From: an uncultured Stenotrophomonas sp.
GTDB lineage: Bacteria > Pseudomonadota > Gammaproteobacteria > Xanthomonadales > Xanthomonadaceae
Assembly: GCF_945952405.1 (NCBI RefSeq)
Contig: NZ_CAMFIA010000023.1
Span: 1 to 64,000 of the forward strand
Reading direction: 5' to 3'
DNA: 64,000 bases
Position numbers and translations under genes: made by a program. Each line of letters begins with the position of its first letter. Position 1 is the stretch's first letter. Of the stretch, positions 1 through 8,903 are shown in pieces. The notes beneath the pieces were generated by a model. The model did no database searches. It saw only the letters and a program-made list of their open reading frames with translations, and had not been told where the DNA came from.

Positions 1-130
1 GCCCCCTCGCAGCCACCCATGGGGTGGCTCTACTGGAGAAATTCCACGCCATGCGTGGATGGCGGAGCCTGCCCCCTCGCAGCCACCCATGGGGTGGCTC
101 TACTGGAGAAATTCCACGCCATGCGGGGAT
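1..130. repeat. Tandem direct repeat, 70-bp period
   Basis: Positions 1-60 recur at 71-130 with one mismatch (T66-equivalent change in ATGCGTGGAT versus ATGCGGGGAT), so the repeat period is 70 bp. Each copy holds two small palindromes: AGCCACCC/GGGTGGCT, followed by CTAC (the SMAG terminal signature read on the other strand), and ATTCCACGC/GCGTGGAT. The second copy diverges after about position 130. The array touches the window edge, so more copies may lie to the left. It sits downstream of the efflux operon on the minus strand. Confidence 0.85.
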
Positions 131-139
131 ACGTCCATC

Positions 140-161
140 GGTGCCAACCAAGGTTGGCACC
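140..161. repeat. Perfect palindrome, REP/SMAG-like
   Basis: GGTGCCAACC and GGTTGGCACC form a perfect 10-bp inverted repeat around AA. The same CCAACC/GGTTGG core recurs in the repeats at 9854-9978, so this belongs to the same small-palindrome family, although no GTAG terminus is visible here. It lies just beyond the end of smeP. Confidence 0.7.
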
Positions 162-182
162 TGCCAAGGGGCGGTCGCTGCA

Positions 183-209
183 GAATCCGGGGCGTTACGC
201 CCCGGATTC
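183..209 (-). other. Hairpin with smeP stop codon in its loop
   Basis: GAATCCGGGGCG (183-194) pairs perfectly with CGCCCCGGATTC (198-209). The three-base loop is exactly the TAA stop codon of smeP. No T-run follows on the minus strand, so a classical Rho-independent terminator is not supported. It could block 3' exonucleases or pause transcription. Confidence 0.6.
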
Positions 210-3200
210 GTCCGGCTTGACCCGGAACCACGCCGCGTACAGCGCCGGCAGGAACACCAGGGTCAGCACCGTACCCACGATCAGGCCACCCATGATCGAA
301 ATCGCCATCGATCCATAGAACGCACTGCGCGACAGCGGAATCATCGCCAGTACCGCCGCCAGCGCGGTCAGCACGATCGGGCGGAAGCGGCGTACGGTCG
401 CATCGATGATCGAATGCCAGCGGTCATGCCCGGCGTCGATGTCCTGCTGGATCTGGTCGATCAGGATCACCGAGTTGCGCATGATCATGCCCGCCAGCGC
501 GATCGTGCCCAGCAAGGCCACGAAGCCGAACGGCGCGCGGAACAGCAGCAGGAACAGGGTCGCGCCGATGATGCCCAGCGGGGCGGTCACCAGCACCATC
601 GCCGCCCGCGAGAAACTGCGCAGCTGCAGCATCAGCAAGGTCGCCACCACTACCAGGAACAGCGGCATGCCGGCCTTGATCGAGTTCTGGCCGCGCGCCG
701 AATCCTCCACGGTGCCGCCGGTTTCCAGCAGGTAGCCGCTCGGCAGTTCGGCACGGATGCCATCCAGCGTCGGCAGGATCTGGTGCACCACGTCCAGCGG
801 CTGCATGCCATCGCTGATGTCGGCACGCACGGTCACCGTCGGCAGGCGGTTGCGGTGCCAGATGATGCCGTCCTCGAAGCCGTACTCCATCGTGGCCACC
901 TGCGACAGCGTGATGCTGCCACCGTTGGCGGTCGGCATCGACAGGCTGGACAGCAGCTCCAGCTGGTTGCGCTCGTCGGCCGGGCCACGCAGCAGCATCT
1001 CGATCTGGCGGTTGCCTTCGCGGTACACGCTCACCGACTGGCCGGCCAGCGAACTGGACAGGAACTGGCTGACCTGGGCACTGCTCACGCCCAGCGCGCG
1101 GGCGCGCTCCTGGTCGATCACCAGCCGCACGACCTTGCTCGGCTCGCTCCAGTCCAGGTTGACGTTCATCACGTGCGGATTCCCGCGTACCTTGGCCTCG
1201 ACCTGGCGTGCGATCGCCTGCACCTTCTCGATGTGTTCGCCGGAAATGCGCATCTGCACCGGGTAACCGACCGGCGGGCCGTTCTCCAGGCGGGTCACGC
1301 GCATCTGCACATCCGGGAACTTCGGGATCACCTCGTGCAGCAGCCAGTCACGGGTGCTTTCGCGCGACTTGATGTCCTTGGCCAGTACCACGAACTGGGC
1401 GAAATTGGTCGCGGGCAGCTGCTGGTCGAGGGGCAGGTAGAAGCGCGGCGAACCGGTGCCGACGTAGGACACGTAGTTGGCGATGCCGTCGCGGCTGGAC
1501 AGCAGCTTCTCCAGCTTCTCGGCCTGGGCCTGGGTCGAGCGCAGCGATGCGCCTTCGGCCAGTTCGATGTCCACCATCAGCTCCGGCCGGGTCGAATCCG
1601 GGAAGAACTGCTGCGGCACGAAGCGGAACATCATCAGCGAGAACACGAACAGGCCGATGGTCGCGGCGATCACCCACCAGCGGTGGCGCAGGCAGGTATC
1701 CAGGAAGCGACGGAAGCTGCGGTAGAACGGACGCTGGTACGGATCATGGTCGTGCCCGTGCTGCGGCGGCGCGATCAGGTTGGCCAGCGCCGGATAGCGG
1801 TCGGCCCACTGCTGGCGCCTGGCCAGCCAGCGCGCAGACAGGCTGCCCGGCTTCGGCGGCTGCGGATTGAACAGGTCCGGCAGCATCTTGTCGCCCAGGT
1901 ACGGGATGAACAGCACGGCGGCAATCCATGACACCACCAGCGCAATCGTCACCACCTGGAACAGCGAACGGGTGTACTCGCCGGTGCTCGACGCGGCCGT
2001 GGCGATCGGCAGGAAGCCGGCGGCGGTGATCAGGGTACCGGTCAGCATCGGGAACGCGGTCGATTCCCAGGCGAAACTGGCCGCGCGCAGGCGGTCGTAG
2101 CCCTGCTCCATCTTGGTGGCCATCATCTCCACCGCGATGATCGCATCGTCCACCAGCAGGCCCAGTGCCAGTACCAGCGCGCCCAGCGAGATCTTGTGCA
2201 GGCCGATGTCGAAGTAGTGCATGACGAAGAAGGTCATCGCCAGCACCAGGGGAATGGTCACGCCGACCACCAGGCCGGTGCGCAGGCCCAGCGAGAAGAA
2301 ACTGACCAGCAGCACGATCACCACCGCCTCGGTCAGCACCTGCACGAACTCGCCAACCGACTCTTCCACCGACTGCGGCTGGTCGGACACCTTGCGCAGC
2401 TGCATGCCGGCTGGCAGGGTCTTCTGCAGGCGCTCGAACTCGGCATCAAGGTTGGCGCCGAGCTTGAGGATGTCACCGCCATCCTTCATCGCCACCGCCA
2501 GGCCGATCGCCTCCTCGCCCATGAAGCGCATCTTCGGCGATGCCGGGTCGGCGAAGCCGCGCTTGACCTCGGCGATGTCGCCCAGGTGCACCGTGCGGTC
2601 ACCGGCCCGGATCGGAAACTGGCGGATCGCTTCGATGTCGTTGAACTGGCCGGTCACGCGCAGCTGCACGCGATCGGTGGCGGTCTCGAAGAAGCTGGTG
2701 CCGGTGACCGCGTTCTGGTCGGCCAGTGCCTGCTGTACCTGCTGCATCGACACGCCCAGCGTGGCCAGGCGGGTGTTGGACAGCTCGATCCACACCTTCT
2801 CGTCCTGCAGGCCGACCAGGTCGATCTTGCCGACGTCGGGTACGCGCTGCAGTTCCAGCTGGATGCGGTCGGCGTAATCGCGCATCACCGCATAGTCGAA
2901 GCCCTTGCCGGTCAGCGCATAGATGTTGCCGTAGGTATCGCCGAATTCATCGTTGAAGAACGGGCCGACGATCTCGCGCGGCAGCGTCGGGCGGATGTCG
3001 CCCACGCGCTTGCGCACCTGGTACCAGAGGTCGGGAATCTGCTTGGAGCGCAGGCTGTCGCGCGCCATGAAGATGACCTGCGATTCGCCCGGGCGCGAGT
3101 ACGATCGGATGAACTCGTACTCACCGGTGTTCATCAGCGCCTTCTCGATCGGCTCGGTCACCTGCCGCGAGACCTGCTCGGCGGTGGCGCCCGGCCACAG

Positions 3201-3356
3201 CGTGCGCACCACCATCGCCTTGAAGGTGAACGGGGGGTCTTCGGACTGGCCCAGGTGCTTGTACGACCATGCGCCGATCAGGGCGAAGGCGAGCATCGCG
3301 AACAGCACCAGTGGACGATTGGCCAGCGCCCACTCGGAAAGATTGAAGCGGCGCAC
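195..3356 (-). CDS. smeP: RND multidrug efflux permease, SmeP-like
   Basis: This 1053-residue protein is the inner-membrane proton-driven pump of a tripartite efflux complex. Length and layout fit the AcrB family: an N-terminal membrane helix near residues 15-32, two large periplasmic loops and clusters of membrane helices. Two adjacent aspartates in GLLVDDA (D403 and D404) match the proton-relay pair of AcrB. The start is GTG. A Shine-Dalgarno AAGGAG at 3364-3369 overlaps the end of smeO seven bases upstream, which supports both the start and co-translation. The next gene upstream is the adaptor gene. The TetR gene, pcm and tolC follow divergently, which is the order I recall for smeOP-smeRo-pcm-tolC of S. 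maltophilia. Substrates cannot be read from the sequence. Confidence 0.93.
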   Translation of the reverse strand: MRRFNLSEWALANRPLVLFAMLAFALIGAWSYKHLGQSEDPPFTFKAMVVRTLWPGATAEQVSRQVTEPIEKALMNTGEYEFIRSYSRPGESQVIFMARDSLRSKQIPDLWYQVRKRVGDIRPTLPREIVGPFFNDEFGDTYGNIYALTGKGFDYAVMRDYADRIQLELQRVPDVGKIDLVGLQDEKVWIELSNTRLATLGVSMQQVQQALADQNAVTGTSFFETATDRVQLRVTGQFNDIEAIRQFPIRAGDRTVHLGDIAEVKRGFADPASPKMRFMGEEAIGLAVAMKDGGDILKLGANLDAEFERLQKTLPAGMQLRKVSDQPQSVEESVGEFVQVLTEAVVIVLLVSFFSLGLRTGLVVGVTIPLVLAMTFFVMHYFDIGLHKISLGALVLALGLLVDDAIIAVEMMATKMEQGYDRLRAASFAWESTAFPMLTGTLITAAGFLPIATAASSTGEYTRSLFQVVTIALVVSWIAAVLFIPYLGDKMLPDLFNPQPPKPGSLSARWLARRQQWADRYPALANLIAPPQHGHDHDPYQRPFYRSFRRFLDTCLRHRWWVIAATIGLFVFSLMMFRFVPQQFFPDSTRPELMVDIELAEGASLRSTQAQAEKLEKLLSSRDGIANYVSYVGTGSPRFYLPLDQQLPATNFAQFVVLAKDIKSRESTRDWLLHEVIPKFPDVQMRVTRLENGPPVGYPVQMRISGEHIEKVQAIARQVEAKVRGNPHVMNVNLDWSEPSKVVRLVIDQERARALGVSSAQVSQFLSSSLAGQSVSVYREGNRQIEMLLRGPADERNQLELLSSLSMPTANGGSITLSQVATMEYGFEDGIIWHRNRLPTVTVRADISDGMQPLDVVHQILPTLDGIRAELPSGYLLETGGTVEDSARGQNSIKAGMPLFLVVVATLLMLQLRSFSRAAMVLVTAPLGIIGATLFLLLFRAPFGFVALLGTIALAGMIMRNSVILIDQIQQDIDAGHDRWHSIIDATVRRFRPIVLTALAAVLAMIPLSRSAFYGSMAISIMGGLIVGTVLTLVFLPALYAAWFRVKPDESGA

Positions 3357-3360
3357 CGGC

Positions 3361-4491
3361 TTACTCCTTGGCCTTGGCGGCGGCGGCCGGCGCGGCCGGC
3401 TTCAGCACCGGGCGGTTCTGCCGGTCCACGGCGACCACCGGCTGCCCGGCCCGCAGCAGATGGCCGCCGGCGGCGACCACCCAGTCACCTGCGGCCACGC
3501 CGGACAACACCGGCACCGTCTCGCTGCCGTAGGCACCGGTGGTGACGGTCGCGGCCTTCAGCGTGCTGTTGGCCGGGTCCACCACCCAGACGCTGGCGGC
3601 CCCGTTGGCGCCACGCTGCAGCGCGCCCAGCGGCAGCTGCAGGGTGCCGTGGCGGCCTGCAGTGCTGTAGACGCGGGCGCTCTGGCCCAGCTCGACATCG
3701 GCCAGCGCATCGGCCGGCAGGCTGACCCGGGTCGCATAGGTACGTGCCTGCGGATCAGCGGCGGCGGCGATCTCGCGGATCGTGCCCGGCAGGCGCTGGC
3801 CCGGACGGTTCCACAGCTCCACTTCGACCGGCTGGCCGACCGCGTAGTCGCGGATGGTCGCCTCGGGCAGGTCGATCAGCACTTCGCGGCCCCCATCGGC
3901 GGCCAGGTTGAAGATGGTCTGGCCAGCGGAGACCACCTGGCCGGCTTCGGCCTCGCGGCTGGCGATCACGCCATCGGCCGGCGCGCGCAGCTGCGCGTAG
4001 TCGGCCTGGTTGCGCAGCACATCGAGGTTGGCGCGGGCGGCATTGGCCTGGCCCTGCGCGGCCTTGAAGGCGGCGGACTGCTGGTCCAGCTGCGAGCGGC
4101 TGACCAGCTGCTGGTCGGCCAGTACCTGGTAGCGCTTGAGGTCATCGCGTGCGCGCACCAGATCGGCTTCCGCCGCCGCCAGCTGTGCCTGCGAGGCACG
4201 CGCCTGCAGCGCGAAATCGGCCACGTCCAGCTCGGCCAGCACGTCGCCCTTCTTCACCCGCTGGCCGGCATCGACGTGGCGCTTGACCAGGTTGCCGCCC
4301 ACGCGGAACGAAAGCGGGCTTTCCTGGCGGGCACGCACCGTGCCCGGGAATGCCGCAGGCGACTGCCCGGCCTGCTCGCCCGGGTGAACCACCAGTACCG
4401 GCACGGCCGCCTGCGGCGCCTGTTCCTGTCCCGAACAGGCTGCCAGCGCAGCCACCCACACCATACCGCCCATCCAGCGCACGATCTTCAT
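3361..4491 (-). CDS. smeO: RND periplasmic adaptor lipoprotein, SmeO-like
   Basis: This 376-residue membrane fusion protein links the RND pump to the outer-membrane channel. The N-terminus is a lipoprotein signal ending LAAC, with the lipidated cysteine at residue 19. Then come a lipoyl half-motif, a long alpha-helical hairpin (roughly 95-165, rich in Ala, Gln and Leu), the second lipoyl half and beta-barrel domains (AGQTIFNLAADGGREVL onward). The C-terminal tail is Ala/Lys rich. Its gene ends four bases before smeP starts, so the two form one operon. The promoter must lie in the 115-bp region shared with the divergent TetR gene, suggesting direct repression by that regulator. Confidence 0.92.
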   Translation of the reverse strand: MKIVRWMGGMVWVAALAACSGQEQAPQAAVPVLVVHPGEQAGQSPAAFPGTVRARQESPLSFRVGGNLVKRHVDAGQRVKKGDVLAELDVADFALQARASQAQLAAAEADLVRARDDLKRYQVLADQQLVSRSQLDQQSAAFKAAQGQANAARANLDVLRNQADYAQLRAPADGVIASREAEAGQVVSAGQTIFNLAADGGREVLIDLPEATIRDYAVGQPVEVELWNRPGQRLPGTIREIAAAADPQARTYATRVSLPADALADVELGQSARVYSTAGRHGTLQLPLGALQRGANGAASVWVVDPANSTLKAATVTTGAYGSETVPVLSGVAAGDWVVAAGGHLLRAGQPVVAVDRQNRPVLKPAAPAAAAKAKE

Positions 4492-4609
4492 CGGTCAACG
4501 TCCTGAAAACGCAGGGTTGCAACAAGGGGGGAGCCGCGACTGCCGGCCCAATTTAATAAACCGGCCGGTATAGTATAAATATCGAACCGCTTGGTCTAGT
4601 ATTGTCGTG
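4492..4609. promoter_or_regulatory. Divergent smeO/smeRo promoter region
   Basis: This AT-richer stretch separates smeO and smeRo. It contains the perfect 10-bp palindrome ACCGGCCGGT (4560-4569), followed by TATAGTATAAAT, which could serve as a -10 region on either strand. TetR-family repressors usually bind palindromes between themselves and the target operon, so this is the natural place for a SmeRo operator. The exact operator is inferred, not shown. Confidence 0.55.
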
Positions 4610-5287
4610 ATGAGTTCTCCCACTTCCCGCAAGCCGTCGGCCAAGCCCGCTGCCAAGGCCGCCGGACCCGGGCGTCCCAAGGACCTCGGCAAGCGCGCGG
4701 CGATCCTTGAAGCAGCCAAGGCACTGTTCATCGAACAGGGCTATACCGGCGTGAGCATGGACAGCATCGCCGCTCAGGCCGGCGTCTCGAAGCTGACCGT
4801 GTACAGCCATTTCGGCGACAAGGAGACCCTGTTCTCCGAAGCCGTGCAGTCCAAATGCATCGAGATGCTGCCTGACGCGCTGTTCGTGGCCGACGCCAAC
4901 GGGCCGCTGCGCGACCAGCTGATCGGTATCGGCCTGGCCTTCTTCGAGCTGATCACCTCCGATGCGGCGATCTCGATCCAGCGCATGATGATGGCGCCGG
5001 AAACCGACGAACGCCTGCGCGAGCTGTTCTGGCAGGCCGGCCCGGAGCGTACCTGCGAGGCCCTGGCCGACTTCCTGCGTGCACGCGGGGAGCGCGGCGA
5101 GCTGGAGATCCCCGACTATTACCTGGCCGGCCAGCAGTTCCTGACCCTGGTCAAGGGCGAAGTGCACATGCATATGATGTGCGGCATGCCACTGTCACCG
5201 GTGGAGTGCGACCCTCTTGCCCATGTGACCGCCAGCATCGACTTCTTCCTGCGCGCCTATGCGCCGCGAGGGGCCGGAACCGGCTGA
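4610..5287 (+). CDS. smeRo: TetR-family repressor of the efflux operon
   Basis: This 225-residue regulator has a basic Lys/Ala/Pro-rich N-terminal tail, then a TetR helix-turn-helix (ILEAAKALFIEQGYTGVSMDSIAAQAGVSKLTVYSHF) at about residues 30-72. The rest is an AefR-type ligand-binding domain with MMAPETDERLRELFW. GTG at 4607 immediately precedes ATG at 4610, and either could be used. It is divergent from smeO, the usual arrangement for local repressors such as AcrR. The gene name is given from synteny with the described smeRo. The inducing ligand is unknown. Confidence 0.85.
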   Translation: MSSPTSRKPSAKPAAKAAGPGRPKDLGKRAAILEAAKALFIEQGYTGVSMDSIAAQAGVSKLTVYSHFGDKETLFSEAVQSKCIEMLPDALFVADANGPLRDQLIGIGLAFFELITSDAAISIQRMMMAPETDERLRELFWQAGPERTCEALADFLRARGERGELEIPDYYLAGQQFLTLVKGEVHMHMMCGMPLSPVECDPLAHVTASIDFFLRAYAPRGAGTG

Positions 5288-5427
5288 AACGGCAAACCTG
5301 AATGAACCGGAGGTCGCGATGACTTCCGGCACTGCGACCCCGGCCCCCCGGCAGCTGATGCTCTGGGCGCGCCGCCGGCCTCCGGCACCGGTAAAATGGC
5401 CGGCCCACTGCGCTGGATTTGAACCTC

Positions 5428-6075
5428 ATGACGATTGATTACGCCCACGCCCGCGAACTGATGGTGGAACAGCAGATCCGTCCCTGGGACGTGCTGGACA
5501 TCAAGGTGCTCGACGTCCTGGCCCGCCTGCCGCGCGAGGCCTTTGTCGCCGATGCACACCGGGCACTGGCCTACGCCGATGTCGAACTGCCGATCGGCCA
5601 CGGCCAGAAGATGATGAAGCCGGTCATCGAGGGCCGTACCCTGCAGGCGCTGGATCTGCAGCCGGGTGACGAAGTGCTGGAAATCGGCATCGGCAGCGGC
5701 TTCCTGTCGGCCTGCATCGGCGCGCTCGCGCGCGACGTGCTGAGCCTGGAGATCGACCCGGAACTGGCCGCCGCCGCGCGTGCCCGCCTGGACGCCTCCG
5801 GCCTGGGCACCAATGTCCGCGTGGAAGTGGCCGACGCCCTGTCCTGGCAGACCGAACGCCGCTTTGACGTGATCTGTGTCACTGGTGCGGTCGACGTGGT
5901 GCCGTCACAGTTCGCTTCGTGGCTGCGTCCGGGTGGCCGCCTGTTCGTGATCCACGGCCGCTCGCCGGCGATGGAGGCCCTGCTGGTCAAGGCCGACGGC
6001 AGCACCGAGTCCCTGTTCGAGACCGATATCGATTACCTGCGCGGTGCCGCCCCGGCACCCCAGTTCCACCTCTGA
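5428..6075 (+). CDS. pcm: Protein-L-isoaspartate O-methyltransferase
   Basis: This 215-residue protein transfers methyl from S-adenosylmethionine to isoaspartyl residues, starting repair of aged proteins. The signature regions are RELMVEQQIRPWDVLD at the N-terminus, PIGHGQKMMKP, and the SAM-binding motif VLEIGIGSGFLSACIG near residues 80-95. A Rossmann-fold second half follows. ATG at 5428 is preferred over an in-frame TTG at 5419 because it gives the usual N-terminus MTIDYAHAR. The gene is followed 16 bases later by tolC. This odd pairing of a repair enzyme with an efflux channel is the arrangement recalled for pcm-tolC in S. maltophilia and related Xanthomonadaceae. Confidence 0.92.
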   Translation: MTIDYAHARELMVEQQIRPWDVLDIKVLDVLARLPREAFVADAHRALAYADVELPIGHGQKMMKPVIEGRTLQALDLQPGDEVLEIGIGSGFLSACIGALARDVLSLEIDPELAAAARARLDASGLGTNVRVEVADALSWQTERRFDVICVTGAVDVVPSQFASWLRPGGRLFVIHGRSPAMEALLVKADGSTESLFETDIDYLRGAAPAPQFHL

Positions 6076-6091
6076 GTCCAAGGAAGCCGCA

Positions 6092-7450
6092 ATGATCCGC
6101 CGATCCCTCGCTGTTGCGCTGGCCACTGCCCTGCTGCCGTTGTCCGCCCATGCCGCCGACCTGCTGCAGGTCTACGAAATGGCGCGCAACGGCGATCCGC
6201 AGCTGTCCGCCGCCGAATCGACCCGGCTGGTCGACAAGGAAGGCGCCGTGCAGGCGCGCGCTGCCCTGCTGCCGCAGATCAACGGCGTCGCCCAGTTGAA
6301 CCGTACGCGCAGCGAGCCGAACGCCGATGCCAATTCCGGCTCGTTCACCAACAAGCGCCGCAGCTACACGGTCGACGGCAGCCAGACGCTGTTCAACTGG
6401 ACCCAGATCAACAACCTGCGTTCGCAGCGTGAGCTGAGCAAGGCGGCGGATTTCACCCTCGATTCGGCCAACGACAGCCTGATCGTGCGCACCTCGGCGG
6501 CCTACTTCAACGTGCTGGTGGCGATCGAATCGCTGAACGCCGCACAGACCAATGAAGCGGCCGCGAAGAAGCAGTTCGACTTCGCCGACAAGCGCCTGGA
6601 AGTGGGCCTGGCGCCGATCACCGACGTGCACGAAGCACGCGCCCAGTACGACCAGGCGCGCGCCAACACCATCGTTGCGCAGAACACCCTGGCCGACAAT
6701 TACCAGGCCCTGACCGAGTTGACCGGCCAGCCGGTGGTCAACCTGCGTGGCCTGCCGGCGGACTTCCGCCCGGAAGTGCCGGCCAACCGCGGCAACATCG
6801 ACGAACTGGTGCACCAGGCCACCACCCAGAACCCGGCGCTGAAGGCGCAGGAACTGAAGGTCAGCGCCGCCGAAGCCGGCGTGCAGGCCGCACGTGGTGG
6901 CCACTACCCGACCCTGTCGCTGGGCGGCAGCTGGGGCAAGACCGCAACCTGGGGTGACAGCACCGGTTCCGGCTCGCTGTCGCCGGATGCACGCACCAAC
7001 AGCATCGGCCTGACCCTGAACGTGCCGATCTTCGCCGGTGGCGCTACCCAGTCCGGCGTGCGCCAGGCCCTGGCCCAGCGTGACATCGCCCAGGATGGTT
7101 ACGAGCAGCAGAAGCGCGCCCTGGACCGCAACACCCGCAATGCCTACCAGACCCTGGTACAGGGCATCAGCGAAGTGGAAGCCCGCCGCCTGGCGGTGGT
7201 CTCGGCACAGAGCGCGTACGACGCTTCGCAGGTCGGCCTGGAAGTCGGTACCCGTACCGTGCTGGACGTGATCCAGAACCAGCGCATCCTGTTCTCGGCG
7301 CAGCTGGACTACGCCCAGGCACGCTACACCTTCCTGCAGAACCGCCTGCTGCTGAGCCAGTCGCTGGGTGCGCTGGACGTGGCCGAGCTGCAGGACGTCA
7401 ACCGCCTGCTGACCCAGGACGCGGGCAACCCGGCAACGACCACGCACTAA
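6092..7450 (+). CDS. tolC: TolC-family outer-membrane efflux channel
   Basis: This 452-residue protein has a cleavable signal peptide (MIRRSLAVALATALLPLSAHA). It has the duplicated OEP domain of TolC: two copies of coiled-coil hairpin plus beta-strands, with the internal repeat seen as VRTSAAYFNVLVA near 140 and RNAYQTLVQGISEVEARRLA near 350. It forms the trimeric outer-membrane duct used by RND, MFS or type I secretion systems. The start is set by the signal peptide and by AAGGA at 6080-6084. It follows pcm in the same direction and lies across from smeOP, so it is the likely exit duct for that pump. A strong terminator follows. Confidence 0.93.
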   Translation: MIRRSLAVALATALLPLSAHAADLLQVYEMARNGDPQLSAAESTRLVDKEGAVQARAALLPQINGVAQLNRTRSEPNADANSGSFTNKRRSYTVDGSQTLFNWTQINNLRSQRELSKAADFTLDSANDSLIVRTSAAYFNVLVAIESLNAAQTNEAAAKKQFDFADKRLEVGLAPITDVHEARAQYDQARANTIVAQNTLADNYQALTELTGQPVVNLRGLPADFRPEVPANRGNIDELVHQATTQNPALKAQELKVSAAEAGVQAARGGHYPTLSLGGSWGKTATWGDSTGSGSLSPDARTNSIGLTLNVPIFAGGATQSGVRQALAQRDIAQDGYEQQKRALDRNTRNAYQTLVQGISEVEARRLAVVSAQSAYDASQVGLEVGTRTVLDVIQNQRILFSAQLDYAQARYTFLQNRLLLSQSLGALDVAELQDVNRLLTQDAGNPATTTH

Positions 7451-7474
7451 GGCGTCGCCCTGTCGGCCCCAGAC

Positions 7475-7502
7475 AAAAGCCACCCGCGAGGGTGGCTTTT
7501 TT
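7475..7502 (+). terminator. Rho-independent terminator after tolC
   Basis: GCCACCC (7479-7485), loop GCGA and GGGTGGC (7490-7496) form a perfect 7-bp stem flanked by AAAA and TTTTTT. It can work on both strands, so it also separates the convergent waaA transcript. Confidence 0.92.
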
Positions 7503-7544
7503 CATGGCCCGGGCAGCCTCAGGACCGGTACCGGTCGCGCCGCT

Positions 7545-8843
7545 TCAGGCGCACGGTGGCGGCAGGTGCGGTGCCACCAGTGCCAGCGTCCGCTGCAGGG
7601 CGCCGCGACCGTTGTTGATCAGCGTGCAGCCGGCCCGCGCCATGTCCTCGCGTGCCTGCGGGTCATCCAGCAGGTGCTGCAGCAGATCGCCGACCGCCTG
7701 TACGTCTTCACCGATCAGCAGTGCACCGGCCTCGCGCATGCGCCGCGAGATCTCGGAGAAATTGTGCAGGTGCGGACCGGTCACCGCGGCGGTGCCCATC
7801 GCGGCCGGTTCCAGCAGGTTGTGGCCACCGATCGGCTGCAGGCTGCCACCGACGAACGCCACCTGCGCACAGGCATAGAACGGCATCAGCTCGCCGAGGG
7901 TATCGATCACGAACACATCGGTGCCGGCTTCCGGCCACTGCTTCGCGCGCCGGGTGGCCACGTTCCAGCCCTGCTCGCGTGCCAGCGCTTCCACCTTCGG
8001 AAAGCGTTCCGGATGGCGTGGCGCCCACAGCAGCAACAGCTCGGGGTGCTGATGGCGCAGGCGCCGGTGCAGGTCGATGACCGCCTGCTCTTCACCGTCA
8101 TGGGTACTGGCGGCAATCCACACCGGCCGGCCGGCCGGCACGCGCGCATGGAACTGCTCGACAAAGCCCTGCACGTCCGGCGTGGTGATGTCGAACTTCA
8201 GGTTGCCCAGCGCCTGTACCTGCTCCGGTGCCGCGCCCAGCTGCACGAAGCGGTCGGCATCGTCCTGCGACTGCGCCGCCACGCAGGTGACGGTGCGCAG
8301 TGCACGCCGGATCAGCGCCGCCAGCAAGCGGTAGCCACGCAGCGACCGTGCCGACAGGCGCGCATTGAGGATGTAGACCGGAATGCCACGGTCACGGCAG
8401 CCGAACAGCATGTTCGGCCACAGTTCGGTTTCCAGGATCAGCGCCAGGCTGGGCTGGAAGTGGCCGAGGAAGCGGTTGACGCTACCCGGCACGTCGTACG
8501 GCAGGTAGACGTGGTCCAGCGCATCGCCCCACAGTGCGCGCACGCGCTCCGACCCGGTCGGGGTGATGGTGGTGATGACCCAGCGGATGTCCGGGCGCTG
8601 CTTGCGCAGGGCGTTCACCAGCGGCGCTGCGGCGTTGACCTCGCCCACCGAAACCGCGTGCAGCCAGACCCGCGGCTGCCCGGTCGGCTGCGGATAGGAG
8701 GCATAGCGCTCGTCCCAGCGCCGGAAGTATTCACGGACCCGGAAACCGCGCCAGACCAGGTGGTACACGGTGATCGGCAGCAGGATGTAGAGCACGACCG
8801 AATACAGGCCGCGCAGGATCCATTCGACAGGGTCTTTACGCAT
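7545..8843 (-). CDS. waaA: 3-deoxy-D-manno-octulosonic acid (Kdo) transferase
   Basis: This 432-residue membrane-anchored glycosyltransferase attaches Kdo to lipid IVA, the first step of LPS core assembly. An N-terminal membrane anchor (YSVVLYILLPITVYHLVW) is followed by LHAVSVGEVNAA, where E68 matches the catalytic glutamate of WaaA. The C-terminal GT-B half contains FVGGSLQPIGGHNLLEPAAMGT. The start MRKDPVEW at 8843 gives a family-typical length and removes an implausible Arg/Pro-rich extension read further upstream. It is divergent from lpxL with 60 bases between starts, placing two lipid A/core genes under neighbouring promoters. Confidence 0.93.
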   Translation of the reverse strand: MRKDPVEWILRGLYSVVLYILLPITVYHLVWRGFRVREYFRRWDERYASYPQPTGQPRVWLHAVSVGEVNAAAPLVNALRKQRPDIRWVITTITPTGSERVRALWGDALDHVYLPYDVPGSVNRFLGHFQPSLALILETELWPNMLFGCRDRGIPVYILNARLSARSLRGYRLLAALIRRALRTVTCVAAQSQDDADRFVQLGAAPEQVQALGNLKFDITTPDVQGFVEQFHARVPAGRPVWIAASTHDGEEQAVIDLHRRLRHQHPELLLLWAPRHPERFPKVEALAREQGWNVATRRAKQWPEAGTDVFVIDTLGELMPFYACAQVAFVGGSLQPIGGHNLLEPAAMGTAAVTGPHLHNFSEISRRMREAGALLIGEDVQAVGDLLQHLLDDPQAREDMARAGCTLINNGRGALQRTLALVAPHLPPPCA

Positions 8844-8903
8844 GCGGCAAGGATACGGGAGCCCCCCGGGAAAGACACGCGGCGGCCTTGGTAGAATGGC
8901 CCA

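Noticed and set aside
1..130. Possible CRISPR or phage attachment site
   Set aside because: Direct repeat includes the intervening sequence, so there are no variable spacers, and no integrase or tRNA is near.
24..1931. 635-codon plus-strand frame opposite smeP
   Set aside because: Starts inside tandem repeats and is antisense to an RND permease; no plausible protein features.
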